Source: Natrinema salifodinae (GTDB lineage Archaea > Halobacteriota > Halobacteria > Halobacteriales > Natrialbaceae). Taken from it: a DNA stretch of 64,000 nucleotides. The position numbers were made by a program, and so were the translations under genes. Under the pieces are notes generated by a model. The model saw nothing but the letters and a program-made list of their open reading frames with translations, did not search any database and was not told where the DNA came from. The stretch is from NCBI RefSeq assembly GCF_900110455.1, contig NZ_FOIS01000001.1, positions 868,001 through 932,000 of the forward strand, given 5' to 3'. Within the stretch, counting starts at the first letter, position 1, and every line of letters starts with the position of its first letter. Positions 27,812-37,338 of this stretch are shown here, in pieces.

Positions 27812-30800
27812 ATGGAGGATGAAAAACCACACCACACTTTGGGACAGTATCGACGACGAGGCTTCCTCGGCGGGATGGCGTCGCTGTTCGCGGCGACGGC
27901 CTACTCGCTGACCGTCTCGGCGGACGCCGCAGCGCCGGTCGGCGAGGGTGACGATTCGGCGACGCAGACCGTCACCTCCCCGGACGGGAGCGTGGCGTTC
28001 ACCGTCGACGTCGCGGACGGGACGCCGACGTACAGCGTCTCGTTCGAGGGCGAGCCCGTCGTCGATTCCTCGCGGTTAGGCTTCGAGTTTCGGAACCAGG
28101 CGATCTTCGGCGTCGGCGCGGACGCGGCCGACCTCGCCGTCACGGGGAGCGAGCGGACGACGGTCGACGAGACCTGGGAGCCCGTCTGGGACCGGTACGA
28201 CGAGATCCGCGAACACTATACCGAACTCCGGCTCGGCCTCGAAGAACGGGCGGAGCCGGGACGAGGCGGCACGCTCGAGGTCCGGGTATTCGACGACGGC
28301 GTGGGCTTCCGGTTCCTCTTCGACGAGCGCTTCGGCGAGGGGTTCGTCATCACCAGCGAGCGCACCGAGTACGAGTTCGCCGACGACTACGCGTCGTGGT
28401 GGATCCCCAACGACTACAACAACTTCGAGGTCGAGTACGAGGAAACGCCGCTGAGCGAGGTCGACGCGACGCTCGAGGACGATCTGGGCGGCGAGTTCGA
28501 CGGCGTCCACACGCCGATGACGATGCGGACCGACGACGGCCGCTACGTCAGCGTCCACGAGGCGAACCTCGACGACTACGCCTCGCTCGCGATCGCGCCA
28601 CAGGACCGCGGCGACACGACCTTCGAGTCGACGCTCGCGCCGCTACCCGACGGCACGAAGGTGTCCGCGTCCGCGCCCCACAGGACCCCCTGGCGGACGG
28701 TCCAGTTGGGACGGCAGCCAGGCGACCTCGTCGAGTCGAACCTCGTCGTCAACCTCAACGAGGACTACAGCGACGACGTGTTCACGCAGGGCGTCGACTG
28801 GATCGAGCCCCAGAAGTTCATCGGGGTCTGGTGGCTGATGATCACGGGCCGCGCCGACTGGGAGTATCAGGGTCCACGGACCGGCAACCACGGTGCCCAG
28901 ACCGGCCGCGCGAAGCAGTACATGGACTTCGCGAGCGAGCACGGCATCCCCGGCGTCCTCGTCGAGGGGTGGAATCGGGGCTGGTCGAGCTACCCGGGCG
29001 ACGGGAGCGACCTCGACTTCACCGAGTCCTACCCGGACTTCGATCTGGAGGGCGTCACCGACTACGGGACGAGCTTAGCGCCCCCGACGCAGATGACGAT
29101 GCACAACGAGACGGCGGGGGACTTCCACAACTACGAGTCCCAGCTCGAGGAGGCCTTCGGGCTGTACGACGACCTCGGTATCCGGACCATCAAGAACGGC
29201 TACGTCGCCGACGACGGCGACCTGGCCGGCGAGGGCCACAACCACCACAACCAGGTGCTGGTCAACCACCACACCCTGGTCGCCGAGACGGCGGCCGCCA
29301 ACCGGCAACTGCTCGACATTCACGAGCCGATCCACCCGACCGGTCGCCGGCGGACCTATCCGAACCTGATGACCCGCGAGGGCGTGAAGGGCCAGGAGTA
29401 CGACGCCTTCGGCGACGTCAGCCCGAGCCACCACGTGACGTTCCCGTTCACGCGGATGCTCGGCGGCCCGGTCGAGTACACGCCCGGCATCTTCGACATG
29501 GATTCGGGCTCCGGCGGTATCGAGACGACGCGGGCCAAACAGCTCGCGATGTACCCGACCTACTTCAGCGGCCTCCAGATGATCGCCGATCTGCCGAGTT
29601 CGTACTTAGCCGATCAACCCGCGACCTTGGACGTCGGCGAAGTCGGCCAGGCCCAACACGCCGAGCTGGACGGGTTCGTCACACAATCGGAGTGGGCCCA
29701 CGCGCAGGGCGAGGAGTACGTTCCCTTCGACGCCAACAGCGTCGACGGCGGCGCGTCGGCGGCGTGGACGCTCGAGGACGTCGACGCGGCCGGCGAGTAC
29801 GACGTCCACCTCCGGGTCGCCAACTACGAGGCCGACAACGGGCTCGACGAGGGCGTCGACGCGACGGCGACCCTCCGGATCGACGGCGAGCCGGTCGAGC
29901 GACTGACGATCCCCGGCACGGCGTACTGGGACGTCTGGACCGCGACCGCGACGACCGTCTCGCTCGAACCCGGTGACAGCGAACTCTCCCTGACCCTGAC
30001 CGACGAGGACACCGGCGGCTTCAACCTCGATTCGATCGCCGTCACCGAGTCCGGCCAGGCGATGCCGGAGCCAGACGAGCCGCCGATCACCGGCCCGACG
30101 GTCCCCGAGTTCCGGTTCATCGAGGACGTGCCAGCGGCGGGCTGGGACGACACCCGCGTGCTAGACGCCGCGATCGGCGAGTACATGATCACCGCCAGGC
30201 GGAAGGACGACGAGTGGTACGTCGGCGCGATGACCGACGAACATGGCCGCGCGCTCGACGTGCCGCTTTCGTTCCTCGACGAGGCGCCCGGTCGACGGCG
30301 CGGTCACGAGAACGGCGAGGGGAAGGGCCACGGTCACGGCGACGGCGACGGGAACGGCGGGAATCGCAGTCGCGAGCGGGGCCGCGGCAACGGCCACGCG
30401 AAGGGCAAGTACGTCGCCGAACTCTACTCGGACGGCGTCGACGCCAGCTACGACGACGAACTCGAGGACGTCCGCATCGACGAGGCTATCGTCGATTCCT
30501 CGACGACGGTGCTGGCGTCGACGGTCGGCTCCGGCGGCACCGCGATTCGGCTGCGGCCGGCGACCCGCGAGGATCTCGAGCGGCTGCCGCGATACGAGCG
30601 GCCCGCGCAGGACGTCGACGTCTCGATCGACGCGAAGACCTTCGTGCGCGAGCCGTTCGTCGCGGCGAGCGGCACCAACGACGGCGACTACGTCGGCGGC
30701 ACGAACGTCGAACTCGTCGTCGACGGCGAGGTCGTCGCCCGCGAGAACGTCCGCTTCGCGCCGGGAGCCGAGGACGGGACGTTCGCGTTCGGCGCGACGA

Positions 30801-31585
30801 TCGACGAACCGGGAAGCTACGACGTGACCGTCCGAACGCCGGACGGGGAGACTCTCGCCGACCGGACGGTGACGGTAACCCCGCCGGAGACCGTCGCCTC
30901 GTTCGACGATCCGAGCGGCGACGACCACGGCCCCGGCGAGTACACGTACCCGACCGCCGACGACTTCCCGGACGGCGCCTTTGACCTCCGATCGGTCGAG
31001 GTGACCCGGACCGAGCGCACCGTCGAGTTCACCTTCGAGACCGAGACCCTGCCCAATGTCTTCGGCAGCGACCGCGGCTTCTCGCCGCAGCTGTTCGCGC
31101 TGTGGCTCCGCGACCCGACCGCCGACGGCGGGACCGCGTCCGAACTCGGCGACCTCGGCCTGGCCGCCGGCTTCGAGGCGCCGTGGCACTACCGCCTGGA
31201 GGTCAGCGGCTTCACGAAGAGCGCGGTCGACGCCGGCGGCAACTCGCTGACCGACGTCGACGGGAACGCGATCGCGGTCCGGGACGACGTCGACACCGAC
31301 GCGAATACCGTCTCGCTGGCCGTCGATCGCGCGGCGTTCGGCGAGACCGACGTCTCGGAACTCGAAGCCGTGGCGATGGTCCAATCCGAGGACCGCGGCG
31401 AACTCCGCCCCGTCGCCGAAGAGGCCGAGGGCTACGTGTTCGGCGGTGCTATCCCCGGCGCCGAAGCGAACGCGCCGCGGGTGATGGACCTGGTGACTCC
31501 CGGGGGCGTCAGCCAGAGCGAGGCCCTGGCCTACTCGGCCGAGGAGCGGGCGACGCTGCCGTTCGTGCCGCTGAGCGACGGCTGA
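27812..31585 (+). CDS. Tat-exported GH97 alpha-glucosidase with accessory domains
   Basis: 1257 residues. Order: Tat signal (RRRGFLGGMAS, near 14-24), GH97 N-terminal beta domain (about 52-300), catalytic barrel (about 310-610; landmarks EGWNRGWSSYPGD, IRTIKNGYV and HEPIHPTGRRRTYPN), a CBM6/35-like beta module (about 615-750), the GH97 C-terminal domain (about 760-925) split by a Gly/His/Arg-rich stretch (829-870), an Ig-like segment (about 930-1030), and a terminal module like glucodextranase domain C (about 1030-1257). The HE pair in DIHEPIHPTG resembles inverting SusB-type enzymes. It likely releases glucose from alpha-glucans outside the cell. TATTTAAAT at 27760-27768 is a TATA candidate. 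Confidence 0.88.
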   Translation: MEDEKPHHTLGQYRRRGFLGGMASLFAATAYSLTVSADAAAPVGEGDDSATQTVTSPDGSVAFTVDVADGTPTYSVSFEGEPVVDSSRLGFEFRNQAIFGVGADAADLAVTGSERTTVDETWEPVWDRYDEIREHYTELRLGLEERAEPGRGGTLEVRVFDDGVGFRFLFDERFGEGFVITSERTEYEFADDYASWWIPNDYNNFEVEYEETPLSEVDATLEDDLGGEFDGVHTPMTMRTDDGRYVSVHEANLDDYASLAIAPQDRGDTTFESTLAPLPDGTKVSASAPHRTPWRTVQLGRQPGDLVESNLVVNLNEDYSDDVFTQGVDWIEPQKFIGVWWLMITGRADWEYQGPRTGNHGAQTGRAKQYMDFASEHGIPGVLVEGWNRGWSSYPGDGSDLDFTESYPDFDLEGVTDYGTSLAPPTQMTMHNETAGDFHNYESQLEEAFGLYDDLGIRTIKNGYVADDGDLAGEGHNHHNQVLVNHHTLVAETAAANRQLLDIHEPIHPTGRRRTYPNLMTREGVKGQEYDAFGDVSPSHHVTFPFTRMLGGPVEYTPGIFDMDSGSGGIETTRAKQLAMYPTYFSGLQMIADLPSSYLADQPATLDVGEVGQAQHAELDGFVTQSEWAHAQGEEYVPFDANSVDGGASAAWTLEDVDAAGEYDVHLRVANYEADNGLDEGVDATATLRIDGEPVERLTIPGTAYWDVWTATATTVSLEPGDSELSLTLTDEDTGGFNLDSIAVTESGQAMPEPDEPPITGPTVPEFRFIEDVPAAGWDDTRVLDAAIGEYMITARRKDDEWYVGAMTDEHGRALDVPLSFLDEAPGRRRGHENGEGKGHGHGDGDGNGGNRSRERGRGNGHAKGKYVAELYSDGVDASYDDELEDVRIDEAIVDSSTTVLASTVGSGGTAIRLRPATREDLERLPRYERPAQDVDVSIDAKTFVREPFVAASGTNDGDYVGGTNVELVVDGEVVARENVRFAPGAEDGTFAFGATIDEPGSYDVTVRTPDGETLADRTVTVTPPETVASFDDPSGDDHGPGEYTYPTADDFPDGAFDLRSVEVTRTERTVEFTFETETLPNVFGSDRGFSPQLFALWLRDPTADGGTASELGDLGLAAGFEAPWHYRLEVSGFTKSAVDAGGNSLTDVDGNAIAVRDDVDTDANTVSLAVDRAAFGETDVSELEAVAMVQSEDRGELRPVAEEAEGYVFGGAIPGAEANAPRVMDLVTPGGVSQSEALAYSAEERATLPFVPLSDG

Positions 31586-31749
31586 TCGGACGCGGAGCTC
31601 TCGAGCTGTGACTACCGAAGCGTGAGAACTGCGACGCGCCCGACGGAGACCCGTCGGACGGCGCTTCGAATCGTCGAAGCGAGACTATCGAGACCGCATC
31701 GAGAGGGAATCGTCGGTCGATACGCCGTGTCGGATGCGGGACGCGCCGA

Positions 31750-31878
31750 TCAGTCGGCGCCGTGTCGCGGGGTGTAGCCGCACTCCGCGCACTCGAGCGA
31801 GCCGTGTTCCGCCGTGAGGGAGCCCGAGCATTCAGGACAGCTGTATGCCGATTCGGTCGTGGACTGCGTGATCGCCAT
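31750..31878 (-). CDS. Very small zinc-ribbon protein
   Basis: 42 residues: MAITQSTTES, then SCPECSGSL and ECAECGYTPRHG. The two CxxC knuckles form a minimal zinc ribbon, like the many small zinc-finger proteins of haloarchaea. An in-frame Met 22 codons upstream would add a hydrophobic stretch, but the short form matches such proteins better. Role unknown. Confidence 0.7.
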   Translation of the reverse strand: MAITQSTTESAYSCPECSGSLTAEHGSLECAECGYTPRHGAD

Positions 31879-32079
31879 ATTCGGTCCGGAGAACTGCGCG
31901 GCAATAAGCGCACCTATTACGAGATAGATATTGTATATTGGCAATAAATGTCGTATTGATTTCTGCTGCCAACCCGTTATCGGATCGACCGGACGTCGCC
32001 GCGGTTCGCGACGGGTGTCTCGAATCGACGCGACCCCGGCCCATTGCCGGCTGCTAACCGCCGACCGCCGGCCTGGCGA

Positions 32080-32403
32080 TCAGAACTGGTAGCGCCGCTC
32101 GTCGTCCATCGTCGGATACTGGTCCGCGCCGGTCATCTCCTCGAAGGTCATGCCGGAGAGGTACTCGTCGTAGGTGACGTCGTAGTCCGACCGGAGCTGG
32201 AAGTCGAGCTTGCCGGTGTCGACGGTCGACTGGAAGAGCATGTGGATCGCCCGCCGGACGAGTTCGTCAGTCGCCTCGGGTTCGAGGGCGGTCTCGAGCA
32301 GGGCGAGTTCGTTGCGCGTCTCGCGGTCGAGCGAAACGGTCAGCTCGTCGCCGATCCCGGCGTAGGAATCCGTGACGTCGTCGGTGAGATCGTCCAGGCT
32401 CAT
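32080..32403 (-). CDS. Conserved haloarchaeal-type hypothetical protein
   Basis: 107 residues, acidic and without Cys or membrane segments. The N-terminal half is helical (VSLDRETRNELALLETALEP) and the C-terminal half is rich in Asp and Tyr, ending DDERRYQF. I do not recognise a family. The short start (ATG at 32403) is preferred because the frame upstream is Arg/Pro-rich and runs towards mutY. Divergent from mutY, sharing a spacer of about 110 bases. Confidence 0.75.
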   Translation of the reverse strand: MSLDDLTDDVTDSYAGIGDELTVSLDRETRNELALLETALEPEATDELVRRAIHMLFQSTVDTGKLDFQLRSDYDVTYDEYLSGMTFEEMTGADQYPTMDDERRYQF

Positions 32404-32512
32404 ACGGAAGGGGAATCGAGCCGACGGCATAGGGCTTTCGTGGTCGGGTCGAGGACGGACCCGGTGTCGCCGAATCATCACTGATAAACCGTCGCTTCCC
32501 TAATCCTCGCCG

Positions 32513-33436
32513 ATGACAACCGGGGCCGAGGAGTGGACGCTGCCCGACGACCGCCAGGCCGTTCGGCGAGCGCTGGTCGCCTGGTACGAGGACGACCACC
32601 GCGAGTTCCCCTGGCGGCGGACGGACGATCCCTACGAGATCCTCGTCAGCGAGGTGATGAGCCAGCAGACCCAGCTCGGCCGTGTCGTCGAGGCCTGGGA
32701 GGAATTCCTCGAGCGCTGGCCGACGACCGCGGACCTGGCCGCGACCGACCGCGCGGACGTCGTGGGTTTTTGGACGGATCACAGCCTGGGCTACAACAAC
32801 CGGGCGAAGTACCTCCACGAGGCGGCCCGCCAGGTCGAGGAGGAGTACGACGGGGCGTTTCCGACTACGCCCGACGAACTCCAGGAGCTAATGGGCGTCG
32901 GGCCGTACACGGCCAATGCGGTCGCGAGTTTCGCCTTCAACAACGGTGACGCGGTCGTCGACACGAACGTCAAGCGGGTGCTCTACCGAGCGTTCGACGT
33001 GCCGGACGACGACGCGGCCTTCGAGGAAGCGGCGCGCGAACTCATGCCCGAGGGCCGTTCGCGGGTCTGGAACAACGCGATCATGGAACTGGGCGGCGTC
33101 GCCTGCGAGCAGACGCCCCGGTGTGACGAGACGGGGTGTCCGTGGCGCGAGTGGTGCGGGGCCTACGCCAGCGGCGACTTCACCGCCCCTGACGTACCCA
33201 CGCAACCGAGTTTCGAGGGGAGCCGCCGGCAGTTCCGCGGGCGCGTGATCGGGACCCTCCGCGAGTACGACGAACTCGACCTCGACACGCTCGGCCACCG
33301 TATCCGCGTCGATTACGCCCCCGACGGCGAGTACGGCCGCGAGTGGCTTCGAGGCCTCCTCGACGACCTGGCCGATGACGGACTCGTCGAAACGGGAGAG
33401 CGCGACGGGGAGGTCGTCGCCCGACTCCATCGATAA
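32513..33436 (+). CDS. mutY: A/G-specific adenine DNA glycosylase
   Basis: 307 residues. SEVMSQQTQLGRV contains the catalytic Glu (E47), the helix-hairpin-helix is LMGVGPYTANAVASFAF (about 127-143), and VVDTNVKRVL holds the catalytic Asp (D150). Four cysteines (198, 204, 209, 215) bind the [4Fe-4S] cluster; their spacing differs slightly from the common Cx6Cx2Cx5C. The C-terminal NUDIX-like domain of bacterial MutY is absent and replaced by a short wHTH-like tail. It removes A opposite 8-oxoG. Confidence 0.93.
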   Translation: MTTGAEEWTLPDDRQAVRRALVAWYEDDHREFPWRRTDDPYEILVSEVMSQQTQLGRVVEAWEEFLERWPTTADLAATDRADVVGFWTDHSLGYNNRAKYLHEAARQVEEEYDGAFPTTPDELQELMGVGPYTANAVASFAFNNGDAVVDTNVKRVLYRAFDVPDDDAAFEEAARELMPEGRSRVWNNAIMELGGVACEQTPRCDETGCPWREWCGAYASGDFTAPDVPTQPSFEGSRRQFRGRVIGTLREYDELDLDTLGHRIRVDYAPDGEYGREWLRGLLDDLADDGLVETGERDGEVVARLHR

Positions 33437-34040
33437 CCGGTCCGGCGTCCCTGCGCACCGCTACAGGTGCAAGGTCGTGCGCTGATTTCGTCGCGGGACC
33501 GGTCACAGCGGACGGCACGCCGGAGAGTCGACGACGGTCGTCACGTCCCGTCGATCCCGTCGAGTCTGAACGAACGCGCGGCGGCGACGCCTGAGAAATG
33601 AGCGACACAACCGTCGACGCCCGACCGCCTCGACTCGTCGACCGATCGGTCTTCCGCAACCGGTTCCGTTCGCCGTTTGAAAACGCCGAACAGCCTGCAT
33701 TCCCTGTCAGCCAAATTTCTGCGCTGGCCACCTGAAACGAGTGTCCGACGATACTTGTACCTGCTCGCGAGTTACAAGAATTGAGAACGGTCGAACCGTT
33801 TCGAGAACTCCGTTTCTCTCGAGTCGGCGCTAAAAACGAACTTGAAACACGGTTGACTAGTCCACTGGATTTTGAAACGCGGGCTGAGACGAAAGCAGTT
33901 ACAGTCGCTCTGTGAATACCTTTCAGACGCAACCAATTATCACAAGTGAGCCTTCGGTGAAAGTGACAATCACCGGAATTGGGTGGCGGGAAAGGCTACC
34001 GGAAACGTAACCCGTCTATAGGTCTTCGTGGTGGAATCCG
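33437..34040. other. Intergenic gap between mutY and the Bat-like gene
   Basis: 604 bases. The right half (from about 33700) is AT-richer than the neighbours. A minus-strand frame stays open across much of it and into mutY, but its protein is basic and Ser/Arg-rich, unlike haloarchaeal proteins. I see no gene, tRNA or repeat that I can support; a decayed gene is possible. Confidence 0.45.
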
Positions 34041-34736
34041 ATGATGACCACAGTCGTCGAACTCGAGATTCCGGCTGACCGACTCGGTCTCGCTCGGACG
34101 TTTGATCACGTGTCGGCGTTCGAGTTCCGGATTGGCGGGATGATCGGCGGGGCGCCACCGCTCGTCTGGACCGGCGGCCCGGATCGGACGACCGTCCGCC
34201 AGGCGCTCGAGGCGGATCCGTCGATCGACGTGATCGCGAGCGTGGCCGACGACGGCGACGCGGCGGTGGACGAGACGGGGGCCGGCCCGACCGACCAGTG
34301 GTTGTTCCGCCTCGAGTTCGGTGACGGCGTGAAGCTATTCGAGCAACTCGTGACGGAAAACGACGGGGCGATCCTGTCGGCCCGCGGCGACGACCACCGG
34401 TGGATACTGAAGTTGCTCTTCCACGACCGCGAGTCGGTCTCGGCCTGCCACGACCTGCTCGAACAGTACGAGTTCGGCGCCGACGTCAGGCGGATCAGCG
34501 GCGTCAACGACCTCGCGACCGCGCGGACGCCGCTGACCGAGACCCAGTACGAAACGATCTGTAAGGCCCACGAGCAGGGATACTTCGACGTCCCTCGCGA
34601 GATCACCCTCAAGGAACTGGCCGCCGAATTGGGGATCTCACACCAGGCGCTCTCCGAGCGCCTCCGCCGGAGCCACGCCGCCCTCGTGAGCGCGGAATTA
34701 TCCGAGCGGTCCGCCCCGATGGAGATCGATCCCTGA
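34041..34736 (+). CDS. Bat-type HTH transcriptional regulator
   Basis: 231 residues (Met1 or Met2 start). The N-terminal 160 residues form a sensor-like region found in haloarchaeal Bat/bacterio-opsin-activator homologues. The C-terminal HTH_10 domain begins LTETQYETICKAHEQGYFDVPRE and continues with LKELAAELGISHQALSERLRR, the DNA-recognition part. Lacks the PAS/GAF domains of full Bat. Targets unknown; isolated gene with its own upstream spacer. Confidence 0.9.
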   Translation: MMTTVVELEIPADRLGLARTFDHVSAFEFRIGGMIGGAPPLVWTGGPDRTTVRQALEADPSIDVIASVADDGDAAVDETGAGPTDQWLFRLEFGDGVKLFEQLVTENDGAILSARGDDHRWILKLLFHDRESVSACHDLLEQYEFGADVRRISGVNDLATARTPLTETQYETICKAHEQGYFDVPREITLKELAAELGISHQALSERLRRSHAALVSAELSERSAPMEIDP

Positions 34737-35180
34737 TCGGTCCACCGACGGTGTGTCCGAGACCGACGCTGCGGAAACCCCCACCGTTAGAGAGCGGACG
34801 CGCCCTCCTCTGTCCCTCCCTGCGTCCACATGTACTGAGGAATAGCTAACAATCATACACCTATTCTCGAAGTTCTGTGGTATTTGTACCAATAGATAGC
34901 TTTATTTCTGGACTCCCCAATACTACGATGTCGGCATCACGCCGACCCGACGTATCAACGCTCGCTGTGAACGCCGGTGGATCACCCGTGCTCAATCACC
35001 GATCCGCGGTCATTCGTGGCTGTGTGGCCGCATCGCTACCGGACTCCCGACGGGTCGCGGGACACGACCCGTACCCCGTTTTCGCCGCGTCCCGTGCGCC
35101 GCGTCCAGCGACTCGGGTTCAGTTCGAATTGGTGCGTAGATTTATCTGTCCGTCGGAAATACAGTCTTTCGAGAACGGAC
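34737..35180. other. Intergenic gap upstream of the DUF7344 gene
   Basis: 444 bases. GATAGCTTTATTTC near 34894-34907 is a TATA-like element about 25 bases before an ATG at 34928 that opens a 95-codon frame, but the resulting protein looks random. A second TATA-like element (GATTTATC near 35137) precedes the GTG chosen for the DUF7344 gene. Confidence 0.4.
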
Positions 35181-35762
35181 GTGATCGGACGCAGCCGGAC
35201 GGACCCCGTCGGTGAGCCGCCTAGAGCCACTGATGCCGTCGACGTTCCGTCGGAGTTGTCGCTGGACGATATCTATCACCTCTTGCAGACGAAACGCCGA
35301 CGCGACGTCCTCCGTTACCTGCGCGACGCCGACGGCCCGGTCCGCATGCGGGAGCTCGCCGAACAGGTCGCCGCCTGGGAGCAAGGGACCAACGTCGAGC
35401 AGTTGAGTTCCGACGAACGCCAGCGCGTCTACATCTCGCTGTACCAGTCGCACCTGCCGAAACTCGATAACCACGGCATCGTCGACTACGACAAAGACCG
35501 CGGCTTGGTCGAACCGACGGCGCTCACGCCCCGGCTCGATCCCTTCATCGAAGGCGTCGGCGAGTCCGGGTCGACCGATCCGTGGCCCCGTCGGTACGCG
35601 GCGACCGTCGCGCTCTGTGGCCTGGTTCTCGGAACGATCGCCGCGGGAATCGCGCCGCTCTCCGGATTCGCGGGCGCAGTCCTCGTCCTCGGGGCGTTCG
35701 CGATCGCGACGAGCGTCCACGCCTGGTCGACGGGCGCGGTGGCTCGAACCGGCGATCGATGA
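35181..35762 (+). CDS. DUF7344-type winged-helix protein with C-terminal membrane spans
   Basis: 193 residues from a GTG start. The domain runs from LSLDDIYHLLQTKRRRDVLRYL to HLPKLDNHGIVDYD and contains the QRVYISLYQSHLPKL motif shared with the protein at 54615. Two hydrophobic segments follow (about 140-185), so the protein is probably a membrane-anchored DNA-binding or signalling protein. The frame is open upstream to 34977, but that part is Arg-rich and does not resemble the family. Confidence 0.8.
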   Translation: MIGRSRTDPVGEPPRATDAVDVPSELSLDDIYHLLQTKRRRDVLRYLRDADGPVRMRELAEQVAAWEQGTNVEQLSSDERQRVYISLYQSHLPKLDNHGIVDYDKDRGLVEPTALTPRLDPFIEGVGESGSTDPWPRRYAATVALCGLVLGTIAAGIAPLSGFAGAVLVLGAFAIATSVHAWSTGAVARTGDR

Positions 35763-35826
35763 GACGGGAAAACAGCGAACAGCGGCAACGAAATCGGGAC
35801 ACACGGCGGCCGCCGTACGACGACCG

Positions 35827-36288
35827 TCAGTCGGCGCGGGAGGGGGCCGCCGCGTTCGAATCGCGAGTGCGGGCTCGTTTCCGTTCGAGGAGCTGCTGGG
35901 CGTGGAACGCGACCGAGAAGTCCTGCGGACTGGGCAGCGAACAGGCGAGCCAGCCGATGGCAGCCGCGGCGACGACCGGCGCGTCGCTCGTCACGAGTCC
36001 GGCGAGGGCCAACCCGAAGACCGGAACGGCGAGGAGGGCGGGCGCGAGCGCCGCGAGGCGAAGCGTCCAGGGCGGTTCGCGGCCGGTCGGTCGGGGGTGG
36101 ACGGCAGCCCAGGGACGGGTCGTCAGCGCGGCGACGACGCCGTCGGACCGGCCGGGAAAGTAGGAGACGGAATAGTCGACGCGGGCGAGTCGGAGGGTCG
36201 CCGCGTGGGCGGACTCGTGGGCGACCAGGCCGACCGCCACCGAGAGGGCAAGCGCGCACCCAGCAACCACCACGTTCGAGCCGATCAT
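35827..36288 (-). CDS. Membrane-embedded putative zinc peptidase (HExxH)
   Basis: 153 residues with hydrophobic segments near 5-25, 75-95 and 105-120. H24-E-S-A-H28 sits at the end of the first segment, matching the HExxH zincin motif, and SPQDFSVAFHAQQLL near 118-132 could supply a further ligand. Layout fits small M50/DUF3267-like proteins that cleave or chaperone within membranes. Converges on the DUF7344 gene. Family assignment tentative. Confidence 0.65.
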   Translation of the reverse strand: MIGSNVVVAGCALALSVAVGLVAHESAHAATLRLARVDYSVSYFPGRSDGVVAALTTRPWAAVHPRPTGREPPWTLRLAALAPALLAVPVFGLALAGLVTSDAPVVAAAAIGWLACSLPSPQDFSVAFHAQQLLERKRARTRDSNAAAPSRAD

Positions 36289-36569
36289 AGGGGACTACGA
36301 GATGTACACTGTCGACCGCGCCGACGGCGCGGCGATCATCTCGCGCTCGAGTCGATGAACTGCCGGTGGAAGTTCGTCCGGCTGTACTAGTTGTCGCCTT
36401 AAGGGCGGGCAAAAGGGGCCGGCGATCGGCGATGGAAGTGAGGTCGTCCTTCCCTGCTGATGGTATCGCCGTACGCCACCGCTTTTCAGCGATCGTATCC
36501 TATCACTGGAGCGTATTCAACAGGAAGCGCCAACGAAGGGTTAAGTATTGTTGGGTGGTAGCGTACACC

Positions 36570-37298
36570 ATGGAACGAGAAACCCTCGAATTTGGGCACG
36601 AGGACCGCAGGCGGATTTACGAGTACGTCGAGCGTCAGGGGGCGGCCGATCCTGACGAGACGCGAGATCGACTCGGCGTCGATCCTAGCGGGTTCCGCCA
36701 CCACGTCGCGATCCTCAAGCGGGACGGGAGAATCGAGGAAGAAGGTGGCAAACTGCGGGTCACACTCGACGCCGGCGCCGAGGAGGAGTACGTCTCCGAG
36801 GACCTCGAGTTCCACATCCGGCCGGCGCGCCAGGAGGACCTGACGGGGATCGTCGGCGCGATCCGCCAGGTCGCCGAGGAGAAGACCTACATCGAGGCCG
36901 AGACCGTCGCCGACGAGATCGACCACGAGGAGGCCCTCCTCCGGCACAACGAACTGGAGTCGCGGATGTTCTTCGTCGCCACCGTCGAGGACGAAGTGGT
37001 CGGCTGGGTCCACCTCCACGCGCCGGAACTCGAGAAGCTGAGCCACACCGCCGAGCTCACGGTCGGCGTCTTGGAGGAGTACCGCGGCCACGGCGTCGGT
37101 TCACACCTTCTCTCGCGCGGACTCGAGTGGGCCGGCTCCAACGGCTACGAGAAGGTCTACCAGAGCGTCCCCTCGACCAACGAGGACGCGATCGCGTTCC
37201 TCGAGGAACACAACTGGGAGACCGAAGCGATCCGCGAGGATCACTACAAACTCAACGGCCACTACGTCGACGAGGTGATGATGGCCGTCGAGCTGTAG
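36570..37298 (+). CDS. Winged-helix / GNAT acetyltransferase fusion, copy B
   Basis: 242 residues. Paralogue of 17392-18123: N-terminal winged-helix-like part (RRRIYEYVERQGAADPDETRDRL), then a GNAT domain with VLEEYRGHGVGSHLLSRGLEW for acetyl-CoA binding, ending VDEVMMAVEL. The ATG at 36570 aligns with the paralogue start; the frame runs on upstream through Arg-rich noncoding sequence. A GGGTTAAGTATT element at about 36538-36549 may be the TATA box. Substrate unknown. Confidence 0.87.
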   Translation: MERETLEFGHEDRRRIYEYVERQGAADPDETRDRLGVDPSGFRHHVAILKRDGRIEEEGGKLRVTLDAGAEEEYVSEDLEFHIRPARQEDLTGIVGAIRQVAEEKTYIEAETVADEIDHEEALLRHNELESRMFFVATVEDEVVGWVHLHAPELEKLSHTAELTVGVLEEYRGHGVGSHLLSRGLEWAGSNGYEKVYQSVPSTNEDAIAFLEEHNWETEAIREDHYKLNGHYVDEVMMAVEL

Positions 37299-37338
37299 TC
37301 GACATCCCCTCTTCTCCCCTTCGTCGCTCTCGGGTCTC

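Noticed and set aside
33180-33932. Long minus-strand frame across the mutY 3' end and spacer
   Set aside because: Basic and Ser-rich, overlapping mutY coding sequence; no homology recognised. A decayed gene in the spacer remains possible but unsupported.
34928-35215. Possible 95-codon gene with a TATA-like element upstream
   Set aside because: Product is Arg/Ser/Pro-rich with no recognisable fold and overlaps the start of the DUF7344 gene. Left as intergenic.
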